Of a stretch of DNA of 39,299 bases, positions 23,416-31,220 are shown piece after piece. This stretch comes from an uncultured Clostridium sp. (GTDB lineage: Bacteria > Bacillota > Clostridia > Clostridiales > Clostridiaceae): positions 1-39,299 of the forward strand of contig UQQU01000029.1 of NCBI GenBank assembly GCA_900543325.1, read 5' to 3'. A program made the translations under genes and the position numbers. The notes under the pieces are model-generated. The model was not told the DNA's origin, did no database searches, and saw nothing but the letters and a program-made list of their open reading frames with translations. Within the stretch, counting starts at the first letter, position 1. Every line of letters starts with the position of its first letter.

Positions 23416-25483
23416 AACTATAATTCCTTTTCGAATCTAATTTATTAATTACGTTACCAGCTAATGGTGGTAATTCATAAAATCTCTTACTGCCGCTCTT
23501 CTTTTGCTTAACTCCAAACTTTTCTAATGTACTCTTAATTGAATTCATGTTCTTTATATTAAGCAATTCTGCCAATTCGGTAGCAGTATATTTTTCACAG
23601 TAAAAATCTTTATCAGTTTCCCATATAAAACTATCTGCAATTCTTGTATAGGTTTCATCTTTAACCTCAAAGTTTTCATTATTCTTTTTCAACAACTCTT
23701 TTTCAATATCAGTTAACCAATAAGGTAATTTTTCAACTCTTAGCTTGTACATAACTTCGCCCCAAAGCTGGTCTAACTCTATAAAGTGGTCAACTATCAT
23801 TTCTTTTGCTGGTATCGTCCAGTATCTTCTATTACCTGTTTCATCTTTTAAGAACTCTTCTTTATTTACTGTTGCATAAAATGCAGTTAATCTTGGATAA
23901 CTTTCAGTAAATCTTTCATATGGTCTACGGTATTCGTCCATACTTTCAGTAAAGAAGGCTTTTAACTTAGCTTGGTCTTTCTTAAGAGTTGCATCAAGTT
24001 CTCCAAGTTCAGTAATCCAATATTTAGTAGCTTGATAAACTTTATCTTTGTCACTTGGATCTACTTCTAAACCTGTCTTTACCCATAACTTATTAGGTAC
24101 TATTGATTTTATCCACCTAGTCTTACCTAAACCTTGCGCCCCTTGAATTACTAATATTCCTTCACTTCCTACAGTTCCATCATTAAAAGCGATATTACAA
24201 ACATTTAAAAGCCACTTAGTTACAAACATTTCTTTAATATGTTCATCATATCCCTCGGGAGTAACTATTGTTTCACATAATGCTTTTATGTACAGGTCAG
24301 TTTTATCATAATTCTTTAAACATTCTTCTAAATATCCCTGTACAGGATTATATTTATATTTTTGAGAAATTCTATTAAGTGCTGCTGCTAAGTTTTCCTT
24401 ACTCATTTTAAAATGTTCTTTATGACATAATGAATAAATATCTTCTAAAGTAGCATTATTATTTAAACTTGAATTAATTGTCCCAAAATACTCTATTGAC
24501 TTAGACAATTCATTATATTTTAAAGTAATTCCCTTTCTTTTAAGTAATACCTCTAAGTTTTCCCATACAAGTAATGGTTTTACATTTCCGTTTTTATCGA
24601 AAGTTACATATTTATAAAGCTTACTTATTTTCCAATCCCAACTATCTTTCATAGCTGCTTTAAATTCTTCTTTAGTATGTCCATCTTGGAACCAGTCAGT
24701 TACATCGGCATTATTACCTAACTTTTCTATATCGGGTAATTCCACAACTCTAAAATGTTTTATCTTATCCTTTAATTCATACCAAATATGTTCTTGGTAT
24801 TGTTCTCCTGCTTCTCCTGTATCAGCTATAGAGTATATATTTGCACCTTGAAATATATTTACAGGTAAATTCTTAATTCCTTTTAAAGAAGTTGCTACAT
24901 ATCCCAAATGACTTATTGTATCGGCATCTTTTTCACCCTCTACAATGAATATAGGCTTATTTTCTTGCAATGCTCTTGTTAATCTTGAAAATTTATAAGG
25001 AACTGCATCAGAATTTCTATTCCATTTCACTTCACCATCAACTATACTGAAATATCTTATTTCTTTCTTACTTGGAGTTGAAAATTTAGCAGTAAAATAA
25101 AGTGTTTTATTATCTTCATCTTCAAATCTATATAACTTAACTAACTTCCAATCTTTTAAGTTATCCATATGATCTAAACACCAACTGATATAATTTCTTA
25201 CCTTTTCTTCTTCCTCAACAATTATTTTATAATCTTCATTAAGGTCAACTCCAAGATACTTACAAGCTTCTATATAATTCAATCCTTTTAATTCTGATAC
25301 AAAATCAATTGCATCTCCACCGCATCCACAACCAAAGCAATGCCATTTATTTCTCTTTGTATCTAAAGATAAACTAGGCGTTCTTTCTTTATGTATAGGG
25401 CAACAAATTTTATTATTTCTATTAAACCTATCATTACTTTCATTTTCTATAACTGACCTTAAGTCTATTTCTTCTATTTTCAT
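23405..25483 (-). CDS. Primase-helicase: CHC2 zinc finger, Toprim-like and VapE/VirE ATPase domains
   Basis: 692 residues. The zinc finger has ligands C28, H31, C49 and C52 (CPIHK … CFGC), as in DnaG. A Toprim-like stretch IFIVEGEKDADTISHLGY near residue 165-185 resembles the nucleotidyl-transfer core. The C-terminal half is of the VirE/VapE family with Walker A GAQGLGKT (near 445). It should unwind and prime phage DNA, i.e. act as the phage replisome core; no separate DNA polymerase is present, so the host enzyme is used. Ribosome site AGGAGG. A repeat-rich noncoding region lies directly upstream. Confidence 0.92.
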   Translation of the reverse strand: MKIEEIDLRSVIENESNDRFNRNNKICCPIHKERTPSLSLDTKRNKWHCFGCGCGGDAIDFVSELKGLNYIEACKYLGVDLNEDYKIIVEEEEKVRNYISWCLDHMDNLKDWKLVKLYRFEDEDNKTLYFTAKFSTPSKKEIRYFSIVDGEVKWNRNSDAVPYKFSRLTRALQENKPIFIVEGEKDADTISHLGYVATSLKGIKNLPVNIFQGANIYSIADTGEAGEQYQEHIWYELKDKIKHFRVVELPDIEKLGNNADVTDWFQDGHTKEEFKAAMKDSWDWKISKLYKYVTFDKNGNVKPLLVWENLEVLLKRKGITLKYNELSKSIEYFGTINSSLNNNATLEDIYSLCHKEHFKMSKENLAAALNRISQKYKYNPVQGYLEECLKNYDKTDLYIKALCETIVTPEGYDEHIKEMFVTKWLLNVCNIAFNDGTVGSEGILVIQGAQGLGKTRWIKSIVPNKLWVKTGLEVDPSDKDKVYQATKYWITELGELDATLKKDQAKLKAFFTESMDEYRRPYERFTESYPRLTAFYATVNKEEFLKDETGNRRYWTIPAKEMIVDHFIELDQLWGEVMYKLRVEKLPYWLTDIEKELLKKNNENFEVKDETYTRIADSFIWETDKDFYCEKYTATELAELLNIKNMNSIKSTLEKFGVKQKKSGSKRFYELPPLAGNVINKLDSKRNYSYGY

Positions 25484-25488
25484 CTTTA

Positions 25489-25658
25489 TACCTCCTATTT
25501 TAGGTCAAGTAAAACCAGTCCATACCATTTACTACAACCTAAAATACTGGTAATATTATAGTTGCAATATGCACTAGGTAAGGTACTGGTAATACTTTAT
25601 CTGTTATTTAGGCTTACAGTTCGCACCTGTAAGCTTTTTATTTATATCAACCTAAAAT
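25489..25658. promoter_or_regulatory. Repeat-rich upstream region of the primase-helicase gene
   Basis: TACTGGTAATA occurs twice (25545-25555, 25584-25594) flanking a perfect minus-strand TATAAT; CCTAAAAT occurs twice directly (from 25538, from 25651) and once inverted (just before 25505). A hairpin GCTTACAG/CTGTAAGC (25613-25635) is followed by a T-run on the plus strand, where no gene is known. It may hold the promoter, operator or origin of the replication genes, or a small plus-strand RNA. Confidence 0.5.
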
Positions 25659-25668
25659 CTCATAAATA

Positions 25669-25821
25669 TTATTGTATGTTTTTTAAATAGTTTACTATTT
25701 TTTTCTTTTCAGCTTCTAGCTTAGTTTTCTTGTCCCATTGTTTGAATCCTATAGCTCTTTTAATTTGAATTTCAATCTCTTCAAGTCTACTTTCATAAAG
25801 TTTCTTAAAATCAATTCCCAT
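25669..25821 (-). CDS. Small helical protein, unknown
   Basis: 50 residues (MGIDFKKLYESRLEEIEIQI…), very charged, predicted coiled coil. Start ATG 25821 has ribosome site GGGAGG. It is placed between a membrane-protein gene and the primase-helicase. No family recognised. Confidence 0.65.
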   Translation of the reverse strand: MGIDFKKLYESRLEEIEIQIKRAIGFKQWDKKTKLEAEKKKIVNYLKNIQ

Positions 25822-25835
25822 TTTATTTACCTCCC

Positions 25836-25955
25836 TATATTTTTGAATTGTGCAGATCCTAGAGAATTAAAAGTGTCGAACTTTCCTTGCCCCATATGCT
25901 ACCCTCTATTTCTGGAGTTGCTGCACTATAGTTTTGCACTATATTTTTGAATTGT
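25836..25955. repeat. Direct repeat TATATTTTTGAATTGT flanking about 90 bp
   Basis: Copies at 25836-25852 and 25940-25955; a related copy TATTTTGAATTGTG lies at 23061-23074 before the ThyX-like gene. Inside the pair is a 22-codon frame (25895-25827) that ends 5 bp before the next start. The repeats look like remnants of a duplication or of dispersed intergenic elements. Confidence 0.5.
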
Positions 25956-25958
25956 TCA

Positions 25959-26159
25959 CTAATTTTCTAAAACAAATTTCACACCTAAATAACAACCCAT
26001 TGTTATTATTGTACCTATCAAATATTCTTTCCAATAAGTAATCAATAATCTAGTATCAGTCATATCAATGTTCTTCATTTTTAAACTACCTAAAAATATT
26101 AGAGTAAATAGCATTATTAAAAGCAATGTAATAATTATTAACCATTTATATTTTTTCAT
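25959..26159 (-). CDS. Small membrane protein, two membrane segments
   Basis: 66 residues. Segment 1 about residues 5-25 (WLIIITLLLIMLFTLIFLG), segment 2 about 46-63 (YLIGTIITMGCYLGVKFVL), with a short polar loop. Ribosome site GGAGGT. In the early operon; could be a superinfection-exclusion or regulatory membrane protein, but nothing in the sequence says so. Confidence 0.75.
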   Translation of the reverse strand: MKKYKWLIIITLLLIMLFTLIFLGSLKMKNIDMTDTRLLITYWKEYLIGTIITMGCYLGVKFVLEN

Positions 26160-26189
26160 ATTTCACACCTCCATTAGTTCGCAATATAT

Positions 26190-26405
26190 TCAAATTGCGT
26201 TTATCTTTTTTAACTCTCTTTCTAAGTACCAAATAGCTTTTTTAATATCTTGTTCTTTAGTCCCCTTATGCTCACATCTGCCGATGTATTTAACTGCATT
26301 TCCTAGGTTAAAACCTAATTTCCAATCCTCTATAACTTCAATAGCTTCAATCTTTCCAAAATTATAATGTTGCGGGTGGTTCACCATCTCTTTTACTTCT
26401 GCCAC
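26190..26405 (-). CDS. DUF3310 family protein
   Basis: 71 residues from GTG 26405 with site AGGAGG. The family signature is clear: VNHPQHYNFGKIEAIEVIED … LGNAVKYIGR … DIKKAIWYLERE. This small protein is common in Firmicutes and other phages; a nucleotide-kinase link has been proposed in some annotations but is not established. It sits next to a MazG-like gene, suggesting nucleotide metabolism. Confidence 0.9.
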   Translation of the reverse strand: MAEVKEMVNHPQHYNFGKIEAIEVIEDWKLGFNLGNAVKYIGRCEHKGTKEQDIKKAIWYLERELKKINAI

Positions 26406-26417
26406 ATTTATTTCCTC

Positions 26418-26684
26418 CTAACTATTTAACAGCCTCTTCTTAAGCCTATTCAACTTAGATATTTCTTCATTTTTAACTTCAAACTCTTCAATATCTAACA
26501 ACATCATTACTTGCTTAATCATTATGTTAACATCTGCTATTTCTTCAATGACATTTGAAATAGTAAATTTATTTTCATTTCTCTTATACTTACTTATAGC
26601 AACAATTAACTCTGCCAACTCTTCTTGTGCTTGATCCAGTTGCTTTTCTCCATACTTTTCTATCGCTTTTTCTAATATATCCAT
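26418..26684 (-). CDS. MazG-like nucleotide pyrophosphohydrolase (all-alpha NTP-PPase)
   Basis: 88 residues. Acidic metal-binding motifs of the MazG fold are visible: QEELAELIVAISK (about 20-32) and VIEEIADVNIMIKQ (about 46-59), the E-E-x2-E and E-x2-D pairs. It should hydrolyse non-canonical or excess (d)NTPs. Ribosome site TAGGAG. Neighbours are DUF3310 and small early genes. Confidence 0.85.
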   Translation of the reverse strand: MDILEKAIEKYGEKQLDQAQEELAELIVAISKYKRNENKFTISNVIEEIADVNIMIKQVMMLLDIEEFEVKNEEISKLNRLKKRLLNS

Positions 26685-26693
26685 TTCAAACTC

Positions 26694-26867
26694 CTATTCC
26701 TGTACAGGTATATAAATAATTTTCTCTGTAATTTCAGATACCTTTACTCCTAAATATCCTTTTTTATATAAAAATTTAGCTTTCTTTATAGCAGAATCCT
26801 TATCATAAAAAGGTATTTGGACCATACCATCTGATATCTTTTTATTCTTATAAGTTACAACTATCAT
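26694..26867 (-). CDS. Small early protein, unknown
   Basis: 57 residues (MIVVTYKNKKISDGMVQIPF…), ATG 26867 with site GAGGTG, overlapping the previous gene by 20 bp. Its last codons contain the perfect palindrome CCTGTACAGG (P-V-Q). Beta-rich pattern; no family recognised. Confidence 0.68.
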   Translation of the reverse strand: MIVVTYKNKKISDGMVQIPFYDKDSAIKKAKFLYKKGYLGVKVSEITEKIIYIPVQE

Positions 26868-27090
26868 TTTTCACCTCGTTAAATCCTTCGTACATTTCTT
26901 TTTTAGTCATTTCTTTTCCTGTTGCTTTCCTAAACTCTTGTATCAATAAACTTAATTCTCTTACAATTTGATGAAATAATCCAAGATACTTATCAACTTC
27001 TTCTGGTTCACTTGAATTAATAAACTCTTCTGCTTTTAGGTATCTTCCTAACCAATAGTTATATTTTTTCTTAACCTCTACAATATTCAT
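26848..27090 (-). CDS. Early phage protein, helical, unknown
   Basis: 80 residues (MNIVEVKKKYNYWLGRYLKA…EFRKATGKEMTKKEMYEGF), predicted all-helical. Two base pairs after the wHTH-type gene, ribosome site GAGGTG. Similar small helical proteins occur in clostridial phage early operons; function unknown. Confidence 0.72.
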   Translation of the reverse strand: MNIVEVKKKYNYWLGRYLKAEEFINSSEPEEVDKYLGLFHQIVRELSLLIQEFRKATGKEMTKKEMYEGFNEVKNDSCNL

Positions 27091-27092
27091 TT

Positions 27093-27605
27093 TTACACCT
27101 CATACTTCATGTAATTATTTCTCCATAATTCATAAGTCTTAATTATTAAAGACTTCTCCTTATCTGTTTTTGGACGCATAACTCTCTCTAAATCAATCAA
27201 TATGTCCTTTTTAGGTCTATCCGTTCCTTTTAAATACACTATTACATCACTTATATTTTCAATTGAAAACCTATCTGCTCCAATTATGTTTGGACCTTTT
27301 CTTACACTTTTCTTAGGTGCAACTTTAGTAATTTTTATTTTTGCTTTTGCTTCTAATTCCTCTACAATTTCATTAAGATTTTCATCACTTAAAAGGGAAA
27401 TTGTACGATTTTTCTTTGAATATCTTTCTCCTGTATTTAAAAGCAACCCCATATCTATTAAAGTTTGTAAGAATTTATAATGTTGGTTCCTAGTCAATTC
27501 AAAAGTATCACAGAAACTATTATAATTAACAGGGCCTTCTTTTAATTGGTCTATTAACTCCAATAATATTGATGCTTTATATGCCATTGCGCTTAAGTGT
27601 GCCAT
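27093..27605 (-). CDS. Phage protein with N-terminal winged-helix-like domain
   Basis: 170 residues. Residues about 8-60 (ILLELIDQLKEGPVNYNSFC…QHYKFLQTLIDMGLLLNTG) look like a winged helix used to bind DNA, followed by a basic linker (KITKVAPKKSVRKG) and a helical C-terminus. The ATG overlaps the preceding stop (TAATG). Possibly a replication or transcription accessory factor. Confidence 0.7.
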   Translation of the reverse strand: MAHLSAMAYKASILLELIDQLKEGPVNYNSFCDTFELTRNQHYKFLQTLIDMGLLLNTGERYSKKNRTISLLSDENLNEIVEELEAKAKIKITKVAPKKSVRKGPNIIGADRFSIENISDVIVYLKGTDRPKKDILIDLERVMRPKTDKEKSLIIKTYELWRNNYMKYEV

Positions 27606-28078
27606 TATTTTAACTCCTCATAATAATATTTACATTTCCCAACCGGATTAATTTGCATCTCTGGGATCGTATGTTCCTCAAAAACTTTATAAATATCACA
27701 ATTTGAATAATCGCACTTTTGACACCCTCTACAATTGTAATGTAATAATATTTCGACTAGTTCAAAATACTCTTTGTTTTCCTCGTATTTAGCCTTTATA
27801 TTGGCACTTTTCTTCTTGTCCCATATTTCTGAACCATACTTATCCATGTACGTTATATGACCGTTATTCATCATATTTAATAATGTTTTAGATGCTGACT
27901 TATTTAATCTTCCTTCTTCTAAAAGGTTAATTTTCTTACCCCAAGAAATACATTTCTTAAAGTTTGTTTTCTCCTCTTTAGTAAATAAGTTACTTTCTAA
28001 TAGCTCTCCAGCAATTTTTAAAGCTACTAAAAACATACAATAACGTTCTCTTTCTAATTCACCCATGTAATCTTTCAT
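27605..28078 (-). CDS. Phage protein with C-terminal cysteine cluster
   Basis: 157 residues. Helical N-terminal two thirds; C-terminal part HYNCRGCQKCDYSNCDIYKV … GKCKYYYEEL with cysteines at C-x2-C-x2-C-x4-C and a later C, likely metal binding. This type is frequent beside ERCC4-nuclease and SSB genes in Firmicutes phages; role unknown. Confidence 0.75.
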   Translation of the reverse strand: MKDYMGELERERYCMFLVALKIAGELLESNLFTKEEKTNFKKCISWGKKINLLEEGRLNKSASKTLLNMMNNGHITYMDKYGSEIWDKKKSANIKAKYEENKEYFELVEILLHYNCRGCQKCDYSNCDIYKVFEEHTIPEMQINPVGKCKYYYEELK

Positions 28079-28086
28079 ATTTATAC

Positions 28087-28638
28087 CTACTTTCCTAATA
28101 ATTGATTTTTAACATGATAGTATAATGTATAATATATCTCGCTTCCTATAATATCCTTTGAAACTGGTCTTACTGTAAATCCGAACTCTGCTTCAAATGT
28201 CTTAATGCTCCCATACAAAGCTTTTGGATTGTACTGGCTTCTATACTTCTGTTGTCTAAGATTAATGTCAAAATCCTTATCCTCTAAGAAGAAATGTACT
28301 TTTACTCCTCTGCTCTTAAGATAACTAAACTCTTTCTTAAGTCTTGTCCTATCCGGTTCTTTCATGTTGCCAGCAACTTCATCAATAGATGCTTTTCTTT
28401 CAATTACTATCTCATTATCAAAATATAAATCTCTAGTAATTCCTAAAGGCTTAGTTTCCTCATTACTTACAATGCAAATACTGTAATCACCTTGATTTAA
28501 ATTTTCTCTCCTGTACTGGATTTTTTGCCTTTTAAAATAATCTTCTATGTTAACCCAAACTTGCTCTCTAGTATCAACTATCACACATAGATTTTTTAAT
28601 ATTGTTTTAATTTCAGCTTCTGTATATCTATTTCTCAA
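28087..28638 (-). CDS. ERCC4-domain nuclease
   Basis: 183 residues from TTG 28638, chosen for the site GGAGG 8 nt upstream. The XPF/ERCC4 nuclease signature is present: VIVDTREQ (about 18-25), GDYSI (about 51) and the catalytic ERKAS at about 80-84 (consensus ERKxxxD, here followed by IDE). Such phage enzymes cut branched DNA during recombination or replication. Placed between SSB and helical genes, in a recombination block with a Rad52-like annealing protein. Confidence 0.88.
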   Translation of the reverse strand: MRNRYTEAEIKTILKNLCVIVDTREQVWVNIEDYFKRQKIQYRRENLNQGDYSICIVSNEETKPLGITRDLYFDNEIVIERKASIDEVAGNMKEPDRTRLKKEFSYLKSRGVKVHFFLEDKDFDINLRQQKYRSQYNPKALYGSIKTFEAEFGFTVRPVSKDIIGSEIYYTLYYHVKNQLLGK

Positions 28639-28659
28639 ATTAAATTCCTCCTTATTTCA

Positions 28660-28684
28660 TTAGGGGACCTTAAGTCCCCACTAA
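28660..28684 (-). other. Stable RNA hairpin between ssb and the ERCC4 nuclease gene
   Basis: GGGGAC (28663-28668) and GTCCCC (28674-28679) pair over a 5-nt loop, with A-T flanks that extend the stem. No U-run follows; the next gene's ribosome site does. It may protect or separate transcripts of ssb from downstream genes. Confidence 0.55.
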
Positions 28685-29098
28685 TTAAAATGGTAAATCT
28701 CCATCGTCCTGTGGCTCACCAAATGAATTGTCATAACTCTCATTATGTGAAGTATTTTCATTAGCACCTGTACTGGTATTATTATTTGCTTGTCCTACAA
28801 ACTCAAAGCTATCTATAAATAACTCATTTGTATAAATCTTATTTCCGTCCTTACCATCATAAGAACCTGTTCTCCAACTTCCTGTAAGTGCTATTTGACT
28901 TCCTTTATTAAAATGTTTAGAAATAACTTCTGCTCTCTTATCAAATGCTACGCAGTTAATAAAATCTGCATCATACTTTCCATCTTTATTCTTGAAATCT
29001 CTGTTTACTGCTATAGTAAACTTTCCTACTGGCTTTACTCCTGTTGTATTTAAGGCAACATCTTTAGTAAGCCTCCCAATCATAACAACCTTATTCAT
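28685..29098 (-). CDS. ssb: Phage single-stranded DNA-binding protein
   Basis: 137 residues. OB-fold segments MNKVVMIGRLTKDV, KFTIAVNRDFK and DFINCVAFDKRAE, an Asn/Ser/Thr-rich linker and the acidic tip DDGDLPF used to recruit partner proteins. It coats ssDNA in phage replication and pairs with the annealing protein upstream. Distinct in sequence from the host-side ssb at 35986. Confidence 0.95.
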   Translation of the reverse strand: MNKVVMIGRLTKDVALNTTGVKPVGKFTIAVNRDFKNKDGKYDADFINCVAFDKRAEVISKHFNKGSQIALTGSWRTGSYDGKDGNKIYTNELFIDSFEFVGQANNNTSTGANENTSHNESYDNSFGEPQDDGDLPF

Positions 29099-29113
29099 AA
29101 TCTATCTTTCCTC

Positions 29114-29593
29114 CTAATTATTGATGTACCACTTTTTGCTTATTTCATAACTTGCAAATAAGAAATCTTTTTCTTTATGATATATTTTATCTGTTGATGC
29201 ACTTTGAATTTCCTTACCTTCCTCATAAGCCTTAAATGCTTCCTCAAAAGTGTATTCTTTTCTTTGAAGTTTATATTTAACATTTAAATTAATACCTACA
29301 TTTTTATTAAAATCTAATATCCCGCCTGGTCTAAGTTTTATAAAACTTATAGGCGCAGTATCATTTACCCAAACTTCTCCTTCCTTAATATCTGCAATTA
29401 CTTCTCTAAATGTTTTCTCCATGTTATCCTCCTTCACTATTTCAAAAGCATGTTCCCTAAAGCATAGATTCTCCATACCTTTTATATACCAACGGTCTTG
29501 TCCCCACCATTTGCTGAATTTTAATTCACCTTCATAAATTTTCCCAACCTCCAATTTAGTTAATCCTAAATCGTCAACACATCTAACTTTCAT
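29114..29593 (-). CDS. Phage protein of unknown function (two-part)
   Basis: 159 residues. The N-terminal 55 residues (MKVRCVDDLGLTKLEVGKIY…) resemble short beta-barrel phage proteins of the form VKCIDN…LTxGKxY; the rest (YTFEEAFKAYEEGKEIQS…) has a motif common in clostridial phage early proteins. May be a fusion of two small modules. Ribosome site GAGGGAG. Confidence 0.72.
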   Translation of the reverse strand: MKVRCVDDLGLTKLEVGKIYEGELKFSKWWGQDRWYIKGMENLCFREHAFEIVKEDNMEKTFREVIADIKEGEVWVNDTAPISFIKLRPGGILDFNKNVGINLNVKYKLQRKEYTFEEAFKAYEEGKEIQSASTDKIYHKEKDFLFASYEISKKWYINN

Positions 29594-29594
29594 G

Positions 29595-29891
29595 TTATCT
29601 CCCTCTCAATATTTCATTAGCTTCTCTTAAGCACTCTAATTCATTTTCTAATTCTTCTTTTTCAGCTTCCATTAAGATATAGGCTTCTTCTAATTCTTGA
29701 TAAGTCTTTTCATTACATAAACTTCTAAAATCATCTGCTAGATTATCAAAAGTTTCAAAATCAAATTTTAAATTAGCCTGTACATTACCTCCGTCAATTG
29801 CTACCTCGTAATGGTCCCCAGCTAGAACAGCTTTAATTTGATTAACATTACTATTCCTTAAATCAATTTCTAAATTACACAAATTAAGCAT
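29595..29891 (-). CDS. Coiled-coil phage protein
   Basis: About 98 residues. The open frame begins further upstream (29939), but the gene probably starts near the end of the annealing-protein gene: ATG 29891 abuts an AAGGGAG site, and TTG 29882 stands 9 nt behind it. C-terminal half is a Glu-rich coiled coil (YQELEEAYILMEAEKEELEN). Function unknown; its position next to the annealing protein hints at recombination. Confidence 0.65.
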   Translation of the reverse strand: MLNLCNLEIDLRNSNVNQIKAVLAGDHYEVAIDGGNVQANLKFDFETFDNLADDFRSLCNEKTYQELEEAYILMEAEKEELENELECLREANEILRGR

Positions 29892-30402
29892 CTCCCTTCG
29901 GCATCTGAACAAATGCTTGTTTATTTTTCTTAGATGCAATAATTAATCCATCTATTTGGCCATCTTTTGTATAGGTAATCTTAAGAACCTTGAAGTTATC
30001 ATTGCATTTCCACTTCCCATTAGTTCCTTGTGCAATTTCTACCTTATCTGCTGGCACCCATATGAAAGGAGCAGTATAAAGTTCTCTTCCTATTCCCCAA
30101 TTAAAACAAGCTCTTTTAAAGCTATCTGATGCAAGTCCCTTTTCTTTTTCTGTAAAACTTTCTGTCCCTGTATCTTCCTTTGAAATCCATTCTTTCTTTT
30201 CTGAATCATATATTGATACTATGCAGTTTGCATTATCTCTGGTATGTTCTCTTTTCCAATTGTAAGGACCTACTGTTTCATCTAATATATTCATGTCACA
30301 TCTAGCATCTTTGTATAGGAGTAATGAAACACCTTTAGCAGTAACTGTCGCTACTCTTACATCAATTTCAGTTTCTTTTAGCTTTCTAAAACTTAAACTC
30401 AT
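29884..30402 (-). CDS. Single-strand annealing protein, Rad52-like
   Basis: 172 residues. The characteristic Rad52-family stretch is GTESFTEKEKGLASDSFKRA followed by CFNWGIGRELY (about 80-110); the N-terminal VRVATVTAKGVSLLLYKDAR and VGPYNWKRE also fit. Rings of such proteins anneal complementary strands in phage recombination. No partner exonuclease of the RecE/lambda-exo type is seen; the ERCC4 nuclease and SSB are nearby. ATG overlaps the preceding stop (ATGA). Confidence 0.85.
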   Translation of the reverse strand: MSLSFRKLKETEIDVRVATVTAKGVSLLLYKDARCDMNILDETVGPYNWKREHTRDNANCIVSIYDSEKKEWISKEDTGTESFTEKEKGLASDSFKRACFNWGIGRELYTAPFIWVPADKVEIAQGTNGKWKCNDNFKVLKITYTKDGQIDGLIIASKKNKQAFVQMPKGDA

Positions 30403-30545
30403 TTCTTTATCCCTCCATTTAACCTAGCTTGTTGCTTAGTTACATCACAATACCTACATCTATAACCAAATCCATTAACATAATGAATTTTATGTTTAAA
30501 CCATTTACCACATTTAGCACTTGCTAACATCTTAAGAAAGTCCAT
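30399..30545 (-). CDS. Small putative zinc-binding protein
   Basis: 48 residues with CGKWFKHKIHYVNGFGYRCRYC (shown here in parts: C12, H18, H21, C30, C33). The C/H spacing suggests one zinc site. ATG 30545 lies inside the end of the YopX gene behind an AGGGGG site, and its stop overlaps the next start. Unknown function. Confidence 0.65.
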   Translation of the reverse strand: MDFLKMLASAKCGKWFKHKIHYVNGFGYRCRYCDVTKQQARLNGGIKK

Positions 30546-30933
30546 CTTTAACCCCCTCATATATGTTTCCTATTACCTTTACTGAAAATATATCTTTAGT
30601 AGTTAAGCTACTTGATAGTTCTGTACCAGCAAAATTCTCACATAATCTATAACTCGAGTTTTTCCACTTAACTTCTCTTATTAGAACATTGTCGTATGGT
30701 ACACCATTAAAATCACAATAAGTAACTGCACATATATCACCTTCATATATTAACTGCTTGTCTATATCTTTAACCCCTGTACATTGCATTATTTCGCATA
30801 CTTTTGGCTCTATATGAAACCAATCTCCACCAACTAAAACCATAGGAACTGTTTTAGGGAAGTTACCTACTATTGCTTCATCATACATTTCAAGATTTTC
30901 TTTATCCCAAATTCTGAATTTAAATCTACTCAC
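30532..30933 (-). CDS. YopX family protein
   Basis: 133 residues with the family pattern: FKFRIWDKENLEMYDE at the N-terminus, IMQCTGVKDIDKQLIYEGDI in the middle and VIGNIYEG near the end. YopX proteins are widespread in Firmicutes phages (first seen in SPbeta); their job is unknown. Part of the early operon. Confidence 0.9.
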   Translation of the reverse strand: MSRFKFRIWDKENLEMYDEAIVGNFPKTVPMVLVGGDWFHIEPKVCEIMQCTGVKDIDKQLIYEGDICAVTYCDFNGVPYDNVLIREVKWKNSSYRLCENFAGTELSSSLTTKDIFSVKVIGNIYEGVKDGLS

Positions 30934-30935
30934 CT

Positions 30936-31157
30936 TTAAACCTCCATTTCATACCAGTTATACATAAGCTTTTCTAAAGCTATAGTTTCTCTTCTAATCA
31001 TCTTCATAGTAGCTTTAAGTCTTGCTCTACTCTTTTGGTGTTGCCAATACTCTTCATCAAACTTATATTTTTCAATAGCTTCTTGCATTTCTTCTGATAA
31101 AATGCTGATAAACTGTTTTTTAGCTTCAATTTTTCTTTCAGCTTGTTCTCTAGTCAT
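30936..31157 (-). CDS. Helical early protein, unknown
   Basis: 73 residues (MTREQAERKIEAKKQFISIL…), predicted long helices, basic in the centre. Ribosome site GGAGA. Located between sigma factor and YopX. No family recognised. Confidence 0.7.
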   Translation of the reverse strand: MTREQAERKIEAKKQFISILSEEMQEAIEKYKFDEEYWQHQKSRARLKATMKMIRRETIALEKLMYNWYEMEV

Positions 31158-31220
31158 TTACAAACTCTCCTTTATCCTGTACAATATAAAAGTAAATTTA
31201 TTTACGTTAGGTTGCTTGTA

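Noticed and set aside
25827..25895. 22-codon frame (MGQGKFDTFNSLGSAQFKNI…) ahead of the 50-residue gene
   Set aside because: Short, with only a weak ribosome site and lying between two repeats; could be a leader peptide but not supported enough to list as a gene.
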